Shown here piece after piece: positions 62,208 to 64,000 of a stretch of DNA of 64,000 bases. Source of the stretch: CAWIHS01 sp963836005 (GTDB lineage Bacteria > Pseudomonadota > Gammaproteobacteria > GRL18); the NCBI GenBank assembly GCA_963836005.1, contig CAWIHS010000003.1, positions 248,001 to 312,000 of the forward strand. The letters run 5' to 3'. Made by a program: the position numbers and the translations under genes. Numbering within the stretch: the stretch's first letter is position 1; every line of letters starts with the position of its first letter. Under the pieces are notes generated by a model. It had not been told where the DNA came from. It searched no databases and was given only the letters and a program-made list of their open reading frames with translations.

Positions 62208-63944
62208 TTGTCGGATAGCATGAGAGCTTATTATCTCTTTCCTCAGAGACCCACATTGTATTTCTATCCTGATGAGCATCAATATGATGGTTGTACCAGT
62301 GAATTACTTATTTACAAAACGAACCGTAAAACAGTCAGCACGCTTGAAATCGGCGAATTTCAAGCCGTTGAGATCCAGAAAAAATGTACACTTTGCCAAA
62401 CAATTTTTCATTCTGTGGAATTACGAGCATTGACACCTCATGGTGGTAAGTTTGGATTTGATGTGATTGAGTTTATCGGCACAGCGTTGTTTATACGTTG
62501 CTGTAATGAGTTACAAATTCAGTCTGAGTTAGCACTCAGAAATGTCATTATTTCTGAGAATGAAATCAGCTTTTTAGGCAAACGATTTATTGTTTATATG
62601 ATGCTGGCTCATCAGGCCTGTCATGAAGAGCTAAAACACCATATGGATTTAAATGGCGGTTATAGCTTACACATGGACGGCACTTGTGAGGGCGATAGCC
62701 CTCACCTGTTCAGTTGTATCGATGGATTGAGCAATATGGTGTTGGGTAACCGAAAGATGCCAACAGAAGACAGCCAATACATTATTCCTCTGTTACAACA
62801 GCTCAAGTCTGATTATGGCTCACCGATTGCCTGTATTCATGATATGGGCAATGCTATTTTGAAATCAGTTAAACAGGTGTTTCCAGATATTGCTGATTTT
62901 ATCTGCCATTTCCATTTTTTACGTGATTTGGGTAAAGACTTATTTGACTTTGAATATCGAACCATTCGTCGCTATACTCGTTCCTACAATGTTCAGGCAA
63001 AGCTGAAAAAAAATTCAAAACAGCTAAAACAGATCATTGATGATGATCAGCAACTTTCCAACAGCCTGGAGTTGTATTTAAGTCATCAGACAATCCAATA
63101 CACTAAAGAAGATTTTGATCCCAGGCTGAGCGCTTATATATTGATCGCCTGGGTTTTAGAATATAACAGTGCCAGCGACGGATTGGGGTTTCCATTTGAC
63201 CGGCCTCACCTTGAATTTTATCTGCGTCTGAAAGAAGCTTACCCCACATTAAAACAACTCAAACAAAAAGGGGTTGAAAACATTCCTGTTCACGTGATGA
63301 GTCGGACACTAAGGGATCAATCGCTACAGAAATTAGTAAAAAGAATTCAGGAAAAAATAGTTGTCTTTGATGAGTTGAGAGACGCAATGAGAATTGCTTG
63401 TCCGGATAAAACTCAGGGACTCAATGACAAGGGTGATGATGATATAAAGACCATCGAAAAACAAGTGAGTCAATTTCGCCATTCATCAAAAATAGTCACA
63501 CTGGCATCAGGCGATACCAGTTATTACAAAATGGTTAAACAAATTGACAAGTATTGGGACAAGTTATTTGCTGATCCCATTGAGATTGAAACACCTTCGG
63601 GCAAGCTGATGTTCCAGCCACAACGAACGAATAATCTGATGGAGCAAAACTTTCGCTTTTTGAAGCGTGACCGGCGTAAAAAAAGTGGTCAACATTCATT
63701 AACAAAAACATTAAAGGGAATGTTAGCGGATACACCTCTGGTCAGGAATTTATCCAATTCGGATTATGTCAGGATATTGCTGAAGGGCAAAAAGACGCTT
63801 GCAAGTCGATTTGCTGAAATTGATATCCTGCAAGTTCGAAAAGAAGAAAAAGAAAATGAGAGACGTTGGCGGAAATATCCAAAAAGAATGTGCAAATTAT
63901 TTAAAATTCCTCATTTGCCACAGAAAATGTTGAAAATTGCGTAA
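62208..63944 (+). CDS. DDE-type transposase of an unnamed IS family (ORF B)
   Basis: A 578-residue protein; in a frame joined to ORF A by a slip at 62155-62163 it would be longer by about 15 codons (TDHEIVKLIRSRIDQL). A probable DDE triad: HMDGTCEGDSP (first Asp), CIHDMGNAI (second Asp), and QRTNNLMEQNFRFLKRDRRK (Glu). CTLCQTIFHSVELRAL near the start may bind zinc. Transposases of this overall type occur in proteobacteria, but I cannot give an ISfinder family. It ends just before the right repeat motif at 63948. Confidence 0.75.
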   Translation: MSDSMRAYYLFPQRPTLYFYPDEHQYDGCTSELLIYKTNRKTVSTLEIGEFQAVEIQKKCTLCQTIFHSVELRALTPHGGKFGFDVIEFIGTALFIRCCNELQIQSELALRNVIISENEISFLGKRFIVYMMLAHQACHEELKHHMDLNGGYSLHMDGTCEGDSPHLFSCIDGLSNMVLGNRKMPTEDSQYIIPLLQQLKSDYGSPIACIHDMGNAILKSVKQVFPDIADFICHFHFLRDLGKDLFDFEYRTIRRYTRSYNVQAKLKKNSKQLKQIIDDDQQLSNSLELYLSHQTIQYTKEDFDPRLSAYILIAWVLEYNSASDGLGFPFDRPHLEFYLRLKEAYPTLKQLKQKGVENIPVHVMSRTLRDQSLQKLVKRIQEKIVVFDELRDAMRIACPDKTQGLNDKGDDDIKTIEKQVSQFRHSSKIVTLASGDTSYYKMVKQIDKYWDKLFADPIEIETPSGKLMFQPQRTNNLMEQNFRFLKRDRRKKSGQHSLTKTLKGMLADTPLVRNLSNSDYVRILLKGKKTLASRFAEIDILQVRKEEKENERRWRKYPKRMCKLFKIPHLPQKMLKIA

Positions 63945-64000
63945 AAATGAGACTATTATGGGTAAATCCAACCGTCAATTGTTTTCATAGTTTTTAAGAC

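Larger units (their letters stand above)
61288..64000 (+). mobile_element. Two-ORF insertion sequence, unknown family, right end at window edge
   Basis: The outer inverted repeat is TATGAAAACAATTGGCGG and on to TTGGA at 61297-61319, matched inverted at 63968-63990 with one mismatch. Inside are an HTH protein gene and a DDE transposase gene. The motif TGAGACTATTATG occurs at 61460-61472 and 63948-63960, and inverted at 61493-61505 and (weaker) 61369-61380. The right end touches the window edge, so target duplication cannot be judged. Confidence 0.8.

Overview
The window looks like a stretch of gammaproteobacterial chromosome, AT-rich overall, from an autotroph. Type I phosphoribulokinase marks the Calvin cycle. 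Secreted multihaem cytochromes, two diguanylate cyclases, a RIO1-type kinase and a DUF3135 protein fit a gammaproteobacterial chemolithotroph, perhaps a sulfur oxidiser. This placement is inference from gene families; there is no rRNA or other marker here.

Left part (1-7.3 kb): an edge-truncated secreted PPC-domain protein, a cold-shock protein followed by a twice-frameshifted RRM gene, an ISKra4 remnant, a nested pair of miniature transposons, a 3' fragment of tRNA-Phe, and small unknown genes. Metabolic part (7.3-24.3 kb): an isoaspartyl peptidase/ATP-grasp pair, gpmI, two secreted metallo-beta-lactamase-fold proteins, a RIO1-type kinase, a YkgJ-type Cys-cluster protein, a pentahaem cytochrome fused to DUF4214 repeats, a ZnuA-like protein without its usual His ligands, phosphoribulokinase and a phospholipase-D lipoprotein. 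Solute and storage part (25-43 kb): a three-gene cluster that reads as glucosylglycerate synthesis and phosphorolysis, a DUF2914 protein, a PAS-GGDEF protein, and a catalytic/non-catalytic M16 peptidase pair split by a GC-rich glycogen phosphorylase gene.

Respiratory and signalling part (43-55 kb): a twelve-haem cytochrome behind a perfect FNR-type box, a TPR protein and its overlapping partner, a large membrane protein, a DISM-GGDEF cyclase, a periplasmic rhodanese, a short MscS channel, a choloylglycine-hydrolase homologue and tRNA-Pro(GGG). Right part (55.7-64 kb): mobile DNA. It holds a frameshifted IS1595 element, a GC-rich block with an LssY_C lipoprotein and cytidine deaminase, an IS4 transposase broken by a frameshift and a miniature transposon, and a two-ORF insertion sequence that runs to the window end with a nine-A slip site.

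The most unusual layer is the non-coding repeats. Six miniature elements start with GTAACT, end in the matching inverted repeat and are flanked by 8-bp duplications (IS66-like), and one of them holds a seventh, different element. A second family (R2, four copies) is built of hairpins. A third (R3, two copies) has identical flanks but a core in opposite orientations. Three of the GTAACT elements also carry a side module on either end relative to the core. Core inversion therefore appears in two unrelated families.
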